From: an uncultured Paraprevotella sp.
Lineage (GTDB): Bacteria; Bacteroidota; Bacteroidia; Bacteroidales; Bacteroidaceae
DNA: 64,000 nt
Assembly: GCA_944320765.1 (NCBI GenBank)
Contig: CALUIS010000005.1
Location: 62,001-126,000 of the forward strand
Direction: 5' to 3'
Of this stretch, positions 1-8,107 are shown in pieces. Below the pieces are notes generated by a model. It saw nothing but the letters and a program-made list of their open reading frames with translations. It ran no database searches and had not been told where the DNA came from. Numbering within the stretch: position 1 is the stretch's first letter; each line of letters opens with the position of its first letter. Position numbers and translations under genes: made by a program.

Positions 1-1130
1 CTTCTTTTGAGGAAGGGGGCAAGCTTCACGCCTTCCGGTCGGTGTTCGAGGGGTTCGAGTCGTTCCTGTTCGTACCCAACACCACGTCGACATCGGGCGT
101 GAATGTACACGATGCGATTGACAGCAAGCGCATCATGATATTTGTGGTCATCGCGTTGATGCCGGCTCTGCTGTTCGGCATGTACAACATCGGCTATCAG
201 AATTATGCGGCTGCCGGCGTGGACGGCACGTTTTGGGAGATGTTCGGTTTCGGTTTTCTGGCCGTGCTGCCCAAGATTATCGTGTCTTACGTGGTAGGGT
301 TGGGCATCGAGTTCATCGTGGCCCAGTGGAAGCATGAGGAAATTCAGGAAGGTTACTTGGTCACGGGTATGCTTGTCCCGATGATTGTGCCGGTGGACTG
401 CCCGTTGTGGATTATCGCCATTGCTTGTGCCTTTGCCGTGATTTTCGCCAAGGAGATTTTCGGTGGTACGGGTATGAACATTTTCAACGTGGCTTTGATT
501 ACACGTGCGTTCCTTTTCTTTGCCTATCCTACGGCCATGAGCGGCGACGCTTGTTGGGTGGCCAAGGAAAGCATCTGCGGCTTGGGGAACAATCTGCCCG
601 ACGGCTTCACGATGGCCACTCCGCTCGGCGAGGTGGCTACGGGTACGGTGCCTGCTTTCTCTTGGGATCAGGTGTGGGGCTTCATTCCGGGATCCATCGG
701 TGAGACCAGCGTGGTGGCCATTGCCATCGGTGCGGTTATCCTCCTTTGGACGGGCATCGCCAGCTGGCGTACCATGCTGAGTGTGTTTGTCGGCGGCGCT
801 TTGCTGGCTTGGATCTTCAACCAGTGGGGACCCGAAGGCAACGCCGGTGCCATGATGCCTTGGTATCAGCATCTGGCGTTGGGCGGCTTCTGCTTCGGTG
901 CCGTGTTCATGGCCACCGATCCGGTGACTTCAGCGCGTACGGCTCCCGGCCAGTTCGTCTATGGCTTCCTGATTGGTGCCATGGCTATCATCATCCGTGT
1001 GCTGAACCCCGGTTATCCCGAGGGCATGATGCTGGCCATCCTGCTGATGAACTTGTTCGCCCCGCTGATTGACTATTGTGTAATCCAGAGTAACATCAAC
1101 AAGCGCGCGAAACGTGCGATTAAAAAATAA
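1..1130 (+). CDS. nqrB: Na+-translocating NADH:quinone reductase subunit B (5' end outside window)
   Basis: Membrane subunit of the Na+-NQR complex, which couples NADH oxidation and quinone reduction to Na+ export across the inner membrane. The open frame runs in from the window edge (frame begins at base 3, reading SFEEGGKLHAF), so a GTG at 42 is not the real start and roughly the first dozen codons are missing. Several hydrophobic segments are visible. The stretch DGFTMATPLG contains the threonine expected to carry the covalent FMN (codon 618-620). The other subunits follow in the canonical order B-C-D-E-F; nqrA should lie just upstream, outside the window. Identification is firm from sequence and gene order. 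Confidence 0.97.
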   Translation, partial: SFEEGGKLHAFRSVFEGFESFLFVPNTTSTSGVNVHDAIDSKRIMIFVVIALMPALLFGMYNIGYQNYAAAGVDGTFWEMFGFGFLAVLPKIIVSYVVGLGIEFIVAQWKHEEIQEGYLVTGMLVPMIVPVDCPLWIIAIACAFAVIFAKEIFGGTGMNIFNVALITRAFLFFAYPTAMSGDACWVAKESICGLGNNLPDGFTMATPLGEVATGTVPAFSWDQVWGFIPGSIGETSVVAIAIGAVILLWTGIASWRTMLSVFVGGALLAWIFNQWGPEGNAGAMMPWYQHLALGGFCFGAVFMATDPVTSARTAPGQFVYGFLIGAMAIIIRVLNPGYPEGMMLAILLMNLFAPLIDYCVIQSNINKRAKRAIKK

Positions 1131-1136
1131 GGAACT

Positions 1137-1997
1137 ATGGCTACAAAGAAATTCAGATGTAAAGTATGTGGCTACATACATGAGGGAGATGCCGCTCCCG
1201 AAAAGTGTCCGCAGTGCCAGGCTCCCGCTTCCGAGTTTGAGGAAATCACGGAGGGGGGGGCGGAGAAGCCTGCCAAGAAAGGGTTGAACACGGACGGCAA
1301 CACCTATACTATTATATATTCCTGCATCGTCGTCGTCATCGTGGCGTTCCTGCTGGCTTTCGTTTCCAAGGTGCTGGAACCGCAGTCGATGGCCAACGTG
1401 CGGATTGACAAGAAGAGCCAGATTCTGGCCGCCTTGAACCTCCGTGACGTGGAGAAGAAGGATGTGGAGAAGACATACGCCGAGGTGATTGTGGCCGACG
1501 AGGTCATTGACAAGGACGGAAACGTGGTCAAGGATGGCAAGTCCAAAGACCAGGACGGATTTGCCGTGGAAGACAAGAACATCTCTGACGAGTGCCTTCC
1601 TTTGTATGTCTGTCAGGTGAACGGCGAGACGAAATATGTCATTCCCGTAACCGGAAAGGGCCTGTGGGATGCCATTTGGGGATATGTGGCCTTGAATGCG
1701 GACAAGAACACCGTGTATGGCGTGTATTTCACGCATAAAGGTGAGACGGCCGGTCTGGGCGCGTTGATTACGGAATACGAGAAATTCCAGAAGCAGTTCG
1801 AGGGCAAGAAGCTGCTCAGTGCAGACGGTTCCGCCATAGCTTTGAGCGTGGTGAAGAAAGGCAAGACCGTGGTGGGATTAGACGAGGCGAACCGCTGCGA
1901 TGCCCTGACAGGTGCCACGCTGACCACCAATGGCGTACACAACATGCTTCAGGAATGCTTGTCCCGTTACATGACTTTTTTAACTACTAACGAATAA
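1137..1997 (+). CDS. nqrC: Na+-NQR subunit C with N-terminal rubredoxin-like domain
   Basis: Residues from about 50 on are a standard NqrC: an N-terminal transmembrane helix (about 57-80) and a periplasmic FMN domain with the TGAT flavinylation motif (Thr codon 1917-1919). In front of this is an extra domain of about 37 residues with Cys8, Cys11, Cys24 and Cys27 in the pattern CKVCGY...CPQC, the short rubredoxin-like fold found at the C-terminus of rubrerythrins. The fusion point is close to where ordinary NqrC proteins begin: LNTDGNTYTII here against a usual MNT...NTYTII. Topology would put the iron site in the cytoplasm. The ATG at 1137 has AAGGA just upstream and follows nqrB by 6 bases. 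A run of eight G (1253-1260) sits in the linker. The iron-binding role is inferred. Confidence 0.93.
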   Translation: MATKKFRCKVCGYIHEGDAAPEKCPQCQAPASEFEEITEGGAEKPAKKGLNTDGNTYTIIYSCIVVVIVAFLLAFVSKVLEPQSMANVRIDKKSQILAALNLRDVEKKDVEKTYAEVIVADEVIDKDGNVVKDGKSKDQDGFAVEDKNISDECLPLYVCQVNGETKYVIPVTGKGLWDAIWGYVALNADKNTVYGVYFTHKGETAGLGALITEYEKFQKQFEGKKLLSADGSAIALSVVKKGKTVVGLDEANRCDALTGATLTTNGVHNMLQECLSRYMTFLTTNE

Positions 1998-2010
1998 AAG
2001 GAGGCAAGAT

Positions 2011-2643
2011 ATGAGCAAGTTATTTTCTAAAGAGAACAGGGCGGTCTTTTCCGCACCCCTTAACCTCGACAACCCGATTGCCGTCCAGGTCTTGGGTATC
2101 TGTTCGGCCTTGGCTGTCACCTCGCAGATGCAGCCTGCCATCGTCATGGGGCTTTCCGTGGCAGTGATTACGGCGTTTTCCAACCTGATTATTTCCTTGA
2201 TCCGAAAGACGATTCCCAACCGTATCCGTATCATCGTGCAGTTGGTGGTCGTGGCGGCGCTGGTGACCATCGTGAGCATGGTGCTCAAGGCTTTCGCTTA
2301 CGACGTGAGCGTGCAGCTTTCGGTCTATGTGGGCTTGATTATCACTAACTGTATCCTTATGGGACGTTTGGAGGCTTTCGCCATGATGAACGGTCCGTGG
2401 GAGAGCTTCCTCGATGGTCTGGGCAACGGTTTGGGCTATGCCCTCGTGCTGGTTGTGGTAGGTACCGTGCGTGAACTTCTGGGCAACGGCTCTTTGCTGG
2501 GCTTCCAGGTTATCCCCCAGAGTTTCTACGACATGGGCTACATGAACAACGGTATGATGACCATGCCGGCCATGGCCTTGATTCTCTTGGGGTGCGTGAT
2601 TTGGGTACACCGGGCCTATAATGAGAAAAAGGAAAAGAAATAA
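2011..2643 (+). CDS. nqrD: Na+-NQR subunit D
   Basis: Integral membrane subunit of Na+-NQR. The 210-residue length and about six hydrophobic segments fit NqrD. Cys31 and Cys114 lie in the two half-helices at the positions known in this family to share an intramembrane iron-sulfur centre with two cysteines of NqrE. An AGGAGG-like site (about 1999-2004, aaaggaggc) precedes the ATG. It is the third visible gene of the nqr operon, 13 bases after nqrC. Confidence 0.96.
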   Translation: MSKLFSKENRAVFSAPLNLDNPIAVQVLGICSALAVTSQMQPAIVMGLSVAVITAFSNLIISLIRKTIPNRIRIIVQLVVVAALVTIVSMVLKAFAYDVSVQLSVYVGLIITNCILMGRLEAFAMMNGPWESFLDGLGNGLGYALVLVVVGTVRELLGNGSLLGFQVIPQSFYDMGYMNNGMMTMPAMALILLGCVIWVHRAYNEKKEKK

Positions 2644-2674
2644 ACGAACCACGACCTAAATATAGAAAGACAAT

Positions 2675-3301
2675 ATGGAACATTTCTTAAGTTTGTTTGT
2701 CCGTTCGATTTTCGTGGACAACATGATTTTCGCTTTCTTCTTGGGTATGTGTTCTTACTTGGCCGTATCCAAGAATGTAAAGACCGCCTTCGGGCTGGGT
2801 ATCGCCGTGACGTTTGTCTTGGTGGTGACCGTCCCCGTGGACTATTTGCTGCAGACCAAGGTGCTGGCTGAAGACGGCATCCTCGGCATAGACCTGACTT
2901 ACCTCTCGTTCATCCTGTTCATTGCCGTGATTGCGGGTATCACTCAATTGGTGGAGATGGTAGTGGAGCGTTTCTCTCCGTCGCTGTACGCAGCGTTGGG
3001 TATCTTCCTCCCGCTGATTGCCGTGAACTGTGCCATCATGGGTGCGTCGCTCTTCATGCAGCAGCGCATCTCGATGGATCCGGCCACGAGTACGCAGGCT
3101 ATCTCTAACGTATGGGATTCCATTGCCTACGCCTTGGGTTCCGGTATCGGTTGGATGCTGGCCATCGTGTCTTTGGCTGCCATCCGTGAGAAGATGGCCT
3201 ATACCAACGTGCCGAAGCCGTTGCAGGGATTGGGCATCACGTTCATCACCGTGGGGCTGATGGCCATGGCCTTTATGTGTTTCTCAGGTTTAAGTATTTA
3301 A
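2675..3301 (+). CDS. nqrE: Na+-NQR subunit E
   Basis: Integral membrane subunit homologous to NqrD with inverted topology, 208 residues. Cys26 and Cys119 are the expected ligands of the centre shared with NqrD at the membrane mid-plane. It lies 31 bases after nqrD and 18 bases before nqrF in the same operon. Known family role: part of the electron and Na+ path between NqrF and NqrC/NqrB. Confidence 0.96.
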   Translation: MEHFLSLFVRSIFVDNMIFAFFLGMCSYLAVSKNVKTAFGLGIAVTFVLVVTVPVDYLLQTKVLAEDGILGIDLTYLSFILFIAVIAGITQLVEMVVERFSPSLYAALGIFLPLIAVNCAIMGASLFMQQRISMDPATSTQAISNVWDSIAYALGSGIGWMLAIVSLAAIREKMAYTNVPKPLQGLGITFITVGLMAMAFMCFSGLSI

Positions 3302-3319
3302 AAGGAAAGGAATAGAACA

Positions 3320-4588
3320 ATGGATATGAATTTTATTTATGCGAGCATTGGCGTATTCCTCGTTACAATCCTCCTCTTGGTCATCATCCTGCTTGTAGCC
3401 AAGAAGTATTTGTCTCCGAGCGGAAACGTGAATATCACCATCAATGGCGACAAGGTCATCTCTGTGGCTCAGGGCAGCAGCTTGCTTTCCACGCTGTCCG
3501 AACAAGGCATTTATTTGTCTTCGGCTTGCGGCGGAAAGGGTTCTTGCGGCCAGTGCAAGTGCCAGGTGGTGGAAGGCGGTGGCGAAATCCTCGACTCTGA
3601 GAAGGGACATTTCACCCGCAAGCAAATCAAGGACCATTGGCGTTTGGGCTGCCAGTGCAAGGTGAAGGGTGATTTGGCCATCAAGGTGCCTGAATCTGTC
3701 ATGGGCGTGAAGGAATACGAATGTACCGTCATCAGCAACAAGAATGTGGCTACGTTCATCAAGGAATTCAAGGTGCAGTTGCCTAAGGGGGCACACATGG
3801 ACTTCCTTCCCGGTTCGTATGCACAGATTAAAATACCGACGTTCACCATCGATTACGACAAGGACATCGACAAGAGCCTCATCGGCGACGAATACTTGCC
3901 CGCTTGGCAGAAGTTCGGTCTCTTCCCGTTGAAGTGTGTCAATACGGAACCGACTGTCCGTGCCTACTCTATGGCCAATTATCCGGCCGAGGGCGACGTG
4001 TTCATGTTGACCGTGCGTATCGCCACTCCTCCGTTTAAGCCGGATCGCAGTGGCTTCATGGACGTGAACCCGGGTATCGCTTCGTCTTATATCTTCACCC
4101 TCAAGCCTGGAGACAAGGTGGTGATGAGCGGTCCTTACGGAGACTTCCATCCGCATTTCGACAGCAAGAAGGAGATGATTTGGGTCGGCGGTGGTGCCGG
4201 TATGGCTCCCTTGCGTGCGCAAATCATGCACATGACCAAGACGTTGAACACGCGTGACCGCGAAATGCACTATTTCTACGGCGCACGTGCCTTGAACGAG
4301 GTGTTCTACTTGCAGGACTTCCTGAGCTTGGAGAAGGAGTTCCCCAACTTCCATTTCCACTTGGCTTTGGACCGTCCGGACCCCGCAGCCGATGCCGCAG
4401 GCGTGAAGTACACTCCGGGTTTTGTGCATAAGGTGATGTACGACACCTATCTGAAGGACCATGAGGCCCCCGAGGATATCGAGTACTACATGTGCGGTCC
4501 CGGCCCGATGTCGAATGCCGTGGTGCAGATGCTCGACGGTCTCGGCGTAGATTCCGAATCCATTATGTACGATAACTTCGGCGGATAG
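3320..4588 (+). CDS. nqrF: Na+-NQR subunit F, NADH-oxidising flavoprotein
   Basis: Entry point for electrons: oxidises NADH with FAD and passes electrons to a [2Fe-2S] centre. Residues about 5-27 form an N-terminal membrane anchor. A plant-type ferredoxin domain follows with Cys70, Cys76, Cys79 and Cys111 as ligands. The FAD-binding motif RAYSMANYP and the NADH-binding segment VGGGAGMAPL follow, and the C-terminal CGPGPM is typical of ferredoxin reductases. The 422 residues match the family. Last gene of the operon, closed by the terminator at 4614-4661. Confidence 0.97.
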   Translation: MDMNFIYASIGVFLVTILLLVIILLVAKKYLSPSGNVNITINGDKVISVAQGSSLLSTLSEQGIYLSSACGGKGSCGQCKCQVVEGGGEILDSEKGHFTRKQIKDHWRLGCQCKVKGDLAIKVPESVMGVKEYECTVISNKNVATFIKEFKVQLPKGAHMDFLPGSYAQIKIPTFTIDYDKDIDKSLIGDEYLPAWQKFGLFPLKCVNTEPTVRAYSMANYPAEGDVFMLTVRIATPPFKPDRSGFMDVNPGIASSYIFTLKPGDKVVMSGPYGDFHPHFDSKKEMIWVGGGAGMAPLRAQIMHMTKTLNTRDREMHYFYGARALNEVFYLQDFLSLEKEFPNFHFHLALDRPDPAADAAGVKYTPGFVHKVMYDTYLKDHEAPEDIEYYMCGPGPMSNAVVQMLDGLGVDSESIMYDNFGG

Positions 4589-4613
4589 TCCCTTATCCAA
4601 AGAAGAGCTATCG

Positions 4614-4661
4614 AAAGTAATAAGCCCCCGAGGATCGCATTCCCGGGGGCTTATTACTTTT
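4614..4661. terminator. Bidirectional intrinsic terminator between nqrF and the MATE gene
   Basis: Perfect 15-bp inverted repeat (4616-4630 and 4644-4658, core TAAGCCCCCG / CGGGGGCTTA) around a 13-base loop. It is flanked by A residues on the left and a T run on the right, so it can end both the rightward nqr transcript and the leftward MATE transcript whose stop lies at 4662. Confidence 0.9.
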
Positions 4662-5996
4662 TCACGTTGCACGCTTGTGTGCCTGCCGCCGCAGGTACCA
4701 GAAGCATATCAACAGCGACACGGTGGTGGCCAGTGGCGGTGCGAAGCCCATCCAGAAGAGCGAGGTGGGGGCGATGTGGCTGAACGCCCACGACAGCGGG
4801 ATGCGGAACAGGAAGGTCGCAATCAGACTGTGTACCATGGGAAACCAGGAGTTGCCCTGCCCGCTGAAGTAGGAGTTGATGCAGAACACGAAGCTGACAA
4901 TGATGCAATCGATGCTGTAGCCGCGCAGGTAGTCTGCTCCCATGGCCACCACGGCAGGATCGTGGGTGAAGATGGCCGTCAGCGTCTCCGGCAGGAACTG
5001 GGAGTAGACGCTGACGCTGATGCCGAACACCAGTGCCATGCCGATGCCCGAGCGCAGGCAGAGGTTCATGCGGCGGATGAGGCCCGCGCCGTAGTTCTGT
5101 GCCGTCATGGCGGCCACGGCGGAGGAGATAGCCATGGGCGGGAGCATGGCGAACGTGATGATTTTCTCCACCACGCCGAGCGCGGCCGAGGCAATGACTC
5201 CCATTTGGTTGACGATGACGGTGATGAGCAGGAACGACACATTGATGAGCGCGTCTTGGAGGGCGATGGGGGCACCCAACTTCACGATGCGTTGGGACAG
5301 CGGACCGTCGAGCCGGATGTCACGGCGGGAGAAGGCAAAATGGAACCCGCGTCGGTGAAGGAACCATAAGGCGGTGGCGAAACTGATGCCTTGCGAGGCT
5401 ACGGTGGCGATGGCCGCTCCGGCTGCCCGCAGGTGGAAGCCGCCCACGAGAAGGAAGTCGAGGATGATGTTGATGGCGCAGGCCAGCCCCACGAAGTAGA
5501 GCGGTGTGCGCGAGTCGCCCAACCCGCGCAGGATGCCGCACACCACGTTGTAACCCATGATGAACGGAATGCCCGCCGAGCAAATCAGCAGATAGTGCCG
5601 TGTGTCGGCCATGGCTTCAGCGGGAGTGTGCATCAGCCGGGCGATTTGGGTATGCAACGCCACCATGACGAGCGTGAGCGCGAATCCCACGAAGGCGAAG
5701 AGCCAGACGGACGTACCGATGGTGCGTGCCGTCTGACGGTCGTCCTTCGCTCCTGTGGCGATGGCGATGAGGATGGTGGTGCCTGTGGTCAGTCCCAGGA
5801 TGATGCCCGTGACGGTCTGCATCACCTGGCTACCGATGGCCACGCCCGCCACGCTGGCCGCGTCGTCGTAGAGTCCCACCACGAACAGGTCCGCCCCGCC
5901 GTAGAGGGCTTGCAGCAGGTTGGCCAGTAGGAACGGCAGCGCGAACCGCAGCAATACTTTGGGTACGCTTCCTTGCGTCAAGTCGAGTTCTTTCAT
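4662..5996 (-). CDS. MATE family multidrug/Na+ antiporter
   Basis: About 444 residues with twelve predicted membrane segments and the two-fold internal repeat of MATE transporters, which export cationic or organic compounds using a Na+ or H+ gradient. The start chosen is ATG 5996 (MKELDLTQGSVPKVLLRFALP), which matches usual MATE N-termini; the longer frame to 6050 runs through the leader. The gene is monocistronic between a terminator on its 3' side and its own promoter at 6136-6166. Its leader, promoter and first codons are duplicated at 7903-8107. The substrate cannot be read from sequence. Confidence 0.9.
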   Translation of the reverse strand: MKELDLTQGSVPKVLLRFALPFLLANLLQALYGGADLFVVGLYDDAASVAGVAIGSQVMQTVTGIILGLTTGTTILIAIATGAKDDRQTARTIGTSVWLFAFVGFALTLVMVALHTQIARLMHTPAEAMADTRHYLLICSAGIPFIMGYNVVCGILRGLGDSRTPLYFVGLACAINIILDFLLVGGFHLRAAGAAIATVASQGISFATALWFLHRRGFHFAFSRRDIRLDGPLSQRIVKLGAPIALQDALINVSFLLITVIVNQMGVIASAALGVVEKIITFAMLPPMAISSAVAAMTAQNYGAGLIRRMNLCLRSGIGMALVFGISVSVYSQFLPETLTAIFTHDPAVVAMGADYLRGYSIDCIIVSFVFCINSYFSGQGNSWFPMVHSLIATFLFRIPLSWAFSHIAPTSLFWMGFAPPLATTVSLLICFWYLRRQAHKRAT

Positions 5997-6037
5997 ATAC
6001 CTATTATATAATATTATTAGTCGTTGCCTGCAACCGG

Positions 6038-6087
6038 AAATGCCGGGCAAGCTGATTGGTTTTACCCAGTCATCTTGTCCGGCATTT
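6038..6087 (-). promoter_or_regulatory. Long hairpin in the MATE mRNA leader
   Basis: Arms 6038-6051 and 6074-6087 pair over 14 bases (AAATGCCGG.CAAG with CTTGTCCGGCATTT) around a 22-base loop. It lies in the untranslated leader about 40 bases before the MATE start codon. The second copy (7959-8007) keeps the stem with one base different (GGGCAAG here, GGACAAG there); both variants pair with CTTGTCC, one through a wobble. It could be an attenuator or ligand-responsive leader; no known riboswitch class was recognised. Confidence 0.55.
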
Positions 6088-6135
6088 CGATTGCCCCCCG
6101 ATGAGGATTACAAAACGTCTCTTCTTTTGCGGGTG

Positions 6136-6166
6136 CAAAGATGGGTAAAAAATCGGTGTCGCCAAA
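6136..6166 (-). promoter_or_regulatory. Promoter of the MATE gene
   Basis: Read on the minus strand: TTTG (6163-6166), 19-base spacer, CATCTTTG (6136-6143), one mismatch to the Bacteroidetes consensus TTTG-N(19-21)-TAnnTTTG. Transcription would start near 6128 and give a leader of about 130 bases. Confidence 0.6.
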
Positions 6167-6228
6167 TATTTTCTCTTTTTTTGTAGAGGGGGAAATTGGT
6201 TATTGACAGGAAGAAGGTGTATTATACT

Positions 6229-6440
6229 TTAGGCGGCATCAAAATGTGCATTTTCTGAGTTTAGGATTTGAAAATTTAGTGCCAATAAGCTCTCCGGTTC
6301 ATTTTGTGGCTTGCTGTTTATTTCTCTTATTAAATCTTTGATGGCTTGATGGAACTTCCACAATCTTTCAATGATGTTCAGATTCGGCGGATAAGGCGGA
6401 AGGAAGAACAGTTCATACGATTTGTTTCGGATTGATGTTG
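6229..6440 (-). pseudogene. IS630-family transposase, C-terminal remnant
   Basis: The translated minus strand gives NKSYELFFLPPYPPNLNIIE and then ERLWKFHQAI. This is the hallmark end of IS630-type DDE transposases (LPPYSPxLNPIExLW), including the catalytic glutamate. Upstream of about 6440 the frame continues into unrelated, higher-GC sequence with no transposase similarity, so the catalytic core and N-terminus are missing. The frame stops near 6229. No intact inverted repeat was found. It marks a past insertion between the two direct repeat copies. Confidence 0.75.
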
Positions 6441-7035
6441 CGGCTGAGGCCGCCGGGATACCGGGGCTTGGTAGCGGGGTGTCAGGGGCTGGTAGGAGCG
6501 GGCCAAACCATAAGCGAGCAATTGTGCGGCAGGAATGCCGCACCTCCTAATGCACAAATTCATGCCGCGCGCAGTATAAAATAAACTCCCCTACAAGGCG
6601 GAGCAGTTGCTTCTCGCAGGTTTTGCTACACCCTCCTCCTGATAATGGGAATGATATATGAACATACAAAGGGATTTCTATTTGAACCGGCTAATCGCTG
6701 CCGTCAAAGGACGAAACAGGGGGAGGCTATAAACCTTGCTTCTCATTATCACTTTTTTCCTGTATGTCAAAGAACACTTTGTATATTGGTTTTCTATAAT
6801 TTGGCTTGTTACAGCCCTGTCAGGTCTGTGCCTTCATGAAAGTATAAAGGATAGACCATGTTGGTACGATGGTTCGTCCTATCAGGGTGGTGTAATTTAG
6901 GGTGATTTTGAGGTTTAGTAGAGAAACGAATCATCCCCTGAAACACGGTTTCGGTCGTGTTCAGGGGACGAAAGAAAAAGGTAAAAGTTCTGCTCTGGTA
7001 CGCTGTGCGATGCAGGAAGCATGGCAGGCACTGTC
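6441..7035. other. Gene-free stretch between transposase remnant and toxin-antitoxin pair
   Basis: No convincing coding region. It contains a small hairpin at 6525-6542 (TGCGGCA/TGCCGCA), one copy of a dispersed intergenic motif near 6584-6640 (GCAGGTTTTGCTACACC), and otherwise AT-rich sequence with scattered stops on both strands. The inverted repeat around 6934-6974 (CCCCTGAA...TTCAGGGG) could be a weak terminator for the antitoxin gene on its right. Confidence 0.5.
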
Positions 7036-7398
7036 TCAGATAAGGTTCACGTCGAGCCTGAGCATGATGCCCAAGGCTGCGGCAATGCGGATGAAGGAGG
7101 ACAGTTGCAGGTCGGTTTCGCCTTTCTCCAGACGGCTGATGTAGGAACGGTCGCGCCCGACGCGCTCCGCCAGTTCTTTTTGGGTGATGCCGAGTGCCTT
7201 GCGGCGGTCGCGCAGCACTTCGCCATAGTACCATGCCAATGCCTTGGCGTTGAACTCGGCGCGTTCTTGGCTTCCTGCTTCGCCGACTTCGCGTGCTAAC
7301 ATGGCTTCTGCCGTTTCGAAGCCGGGCTTCTTGCCAAAGTCCGTCTGACGAAGTTTCTTCACTTCTTCCGCTGTCAGTCTGTTGTTCATCGTTGTCAT
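7036..7398 (-). CDS. HigA-type antitoxin, XRE family helix-turn-helix
   Basis: 120 residues. The C-terminal half is a classic Cro/C1-type helix-turn-helix (LGITQKELAERVGRDRSYIS then RLEKGETDLQLSS), residues about 68-110. The first 60 residues are probably the toxin-binding arm. Its ATG overlaps the end of the toxin gene by 4 bases, so the two are translationally coupled with the toxin first, the order typical of higBA systems. Expected role: neutralise the upstream toxin and repress the shared promoter at 7748-7779. Confidence 0.85.
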   Translation of the reverse strand: MTTMNNRLTAEEVKKLRQTDFGKKPGFETAEAMLAREVGEAGSQERAEFNAKALAWYYGEVLRDRRKALGITQKELAERVGRDRSYISRLEKGETDLQLSSFIRIAAALGIMLRLDVNLI

Positions 7399-7727
7399 AA
7401 TACACTCCTTAAAATGTTAATCGCCTTTGTTATTTCCTTGTCGTAATCCTTGGTGCTTTTCTTCACAAAACCGTTCAGCAGGATGACGTTTGTCGCCAGA
7501 TTGATGTTGTCGTTGTCCACGGTAAACAGGATGACCCGTATCTCGTTGTCCACGGACACCCGCAACTCGAAGAAGTCTGTCCCGACTAGTTTCTTGACGA
7601 ACTTGGTAGGTATTGGATATACTGTTTCCAATATGGATATGGCATAGCACAACTTTTCGCGGGTGCGGGGATTGGCATTTTGCTCAAACTCCTTGAATGC
7701 GGGGGACAATATCAGATTCCGTTTCAT
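7395..7727 (-). CDS. HigB/RelE-like toxin (phage Gp49-like family)
   Basis: 110 residues resembling the RelE/HigB superfamily of ribosome-associated mRNA interferases. The segment KKLVGTDFFELRVSVDNEIR followed by VILFTVDNDNINLATNVILL is the family core (ELR...R..., then a beta-strand and a GFxKK motif, here LLNGFVKKSTK). It is the first gene of a two-gene operon with the antitoxin. It lies in a short island bounded by direct repeats beside a transposase remnant, consistent with horizontal acquisition. Both genes look intact. Confidence 0.85.
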   Translation of the reverse strand: MKRNLILSPAFKEFEQNANPRTREKLCYAISILETVYPIPTKFVKKLVGTDFFELRVSVDNEIRVILFTVDNDNINLATNVILLNGFVKKSTKDYDKEITKAINILRSVL

Positions 7728-7747
7728 GTTTATCTCGAATTATGTCG

Positions 7748-7779
7748 TAAAGGTAACTAATTAGTCACGCCCAGCCAAA
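7748..7779 (-). promoter_or_regulatory. Promoter of the toxin-antitoxin operon
   Basis: Minus strand TTTG (7776-7779), 20-base spacer, TACCTTTA (7748-7755), one mismatch to consensus and about 20 bases upstream of the toxin ATG. The antitoxin would be expected to bind here. Confidence 0.6.
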
Positions 7780-7902
7780 TCTTTTGCCAACAAACTGCTT
7801 GCTTTTGTTTCTGTTTCAGTCTGTCAAAGAACGCTGTTGTTTATAGTTACAGATTATAAATCTTGATACTTATTGCCATCGATTACTAAATCCGGGATGG
7901 GT

Positions 7903-8107
7903 GTCAAGTCGAGTTCTTTCATATACATATTATATTATTAGTCGTTGCCTGCAACCGGAAATGCCGGACAAGCTGATTGGTTTTACCCAGTCATCTTGTC
8001 CGGCATTCCATGTTGCCCTCCGATGAGGATTACAAAACGTCTCTTCTTTTTCGGGTGCAAAGATGGGGCAAAAATTCGGTGCCGCCAAATATTTCCTTTT
8101 CTTTTTA
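7903..8107. repeat. Direct repeat copy B: detached MATE start, leader and promoter
   Basis: About 205 bases copying 5977-6184, including the MATE start codon (cat at 7920-7922) and six following codons, after which the reading frame runs into unrelated sequence. The leader hairpin (7959-7972 with 7995-8007) and the promoter elements (CATCTTTG at 8058-8065, TTTG at 8086-8089, 20-base spacer) are kept. The promoter points left towards the toxin-antitoxin operon. Deletions and substitutions relative to copy A are few, so the duplication is not ancient or the element is constrained. Confidence 0.9.

Larger units (their letters stand above)
5977..6184. repeat. Direct repeat copy A: MATE start codons, leader and promoter
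   Basis: About 208 bases that recur with roughly 90% identity at 7903-8107 in the same orientation. The segment contains the first seven codons of the MATE gene, its complete upstream leader with a long hairpin, and its promoter. Identity starts abruptly at the GTCAAGTCGAG inside the coding region and fades in the T-rich stretch near 6180. This copy is joined to the intact MATE gene. Confidence 0.9.

Noticed and set aside
930-1736. Long open frame on the minus strand across nqrB and nqrC
   Set aside because: It lies opposite two certain genes, has histidine- and leucine-rich shadow composition, and no family similarity.
3290-4672. 460-codon minus-strand frame opposite nqrF
   Set aside because: Complement of a certain gene; composition is that of an antisense shadow in GC-rich coding DNA.
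7036-7727. Phage origin of the toxin-antitoxin pair
   Set aside because: No phage structural or integrase gene is nearby; the only mobile trace is the IS630 remnant.
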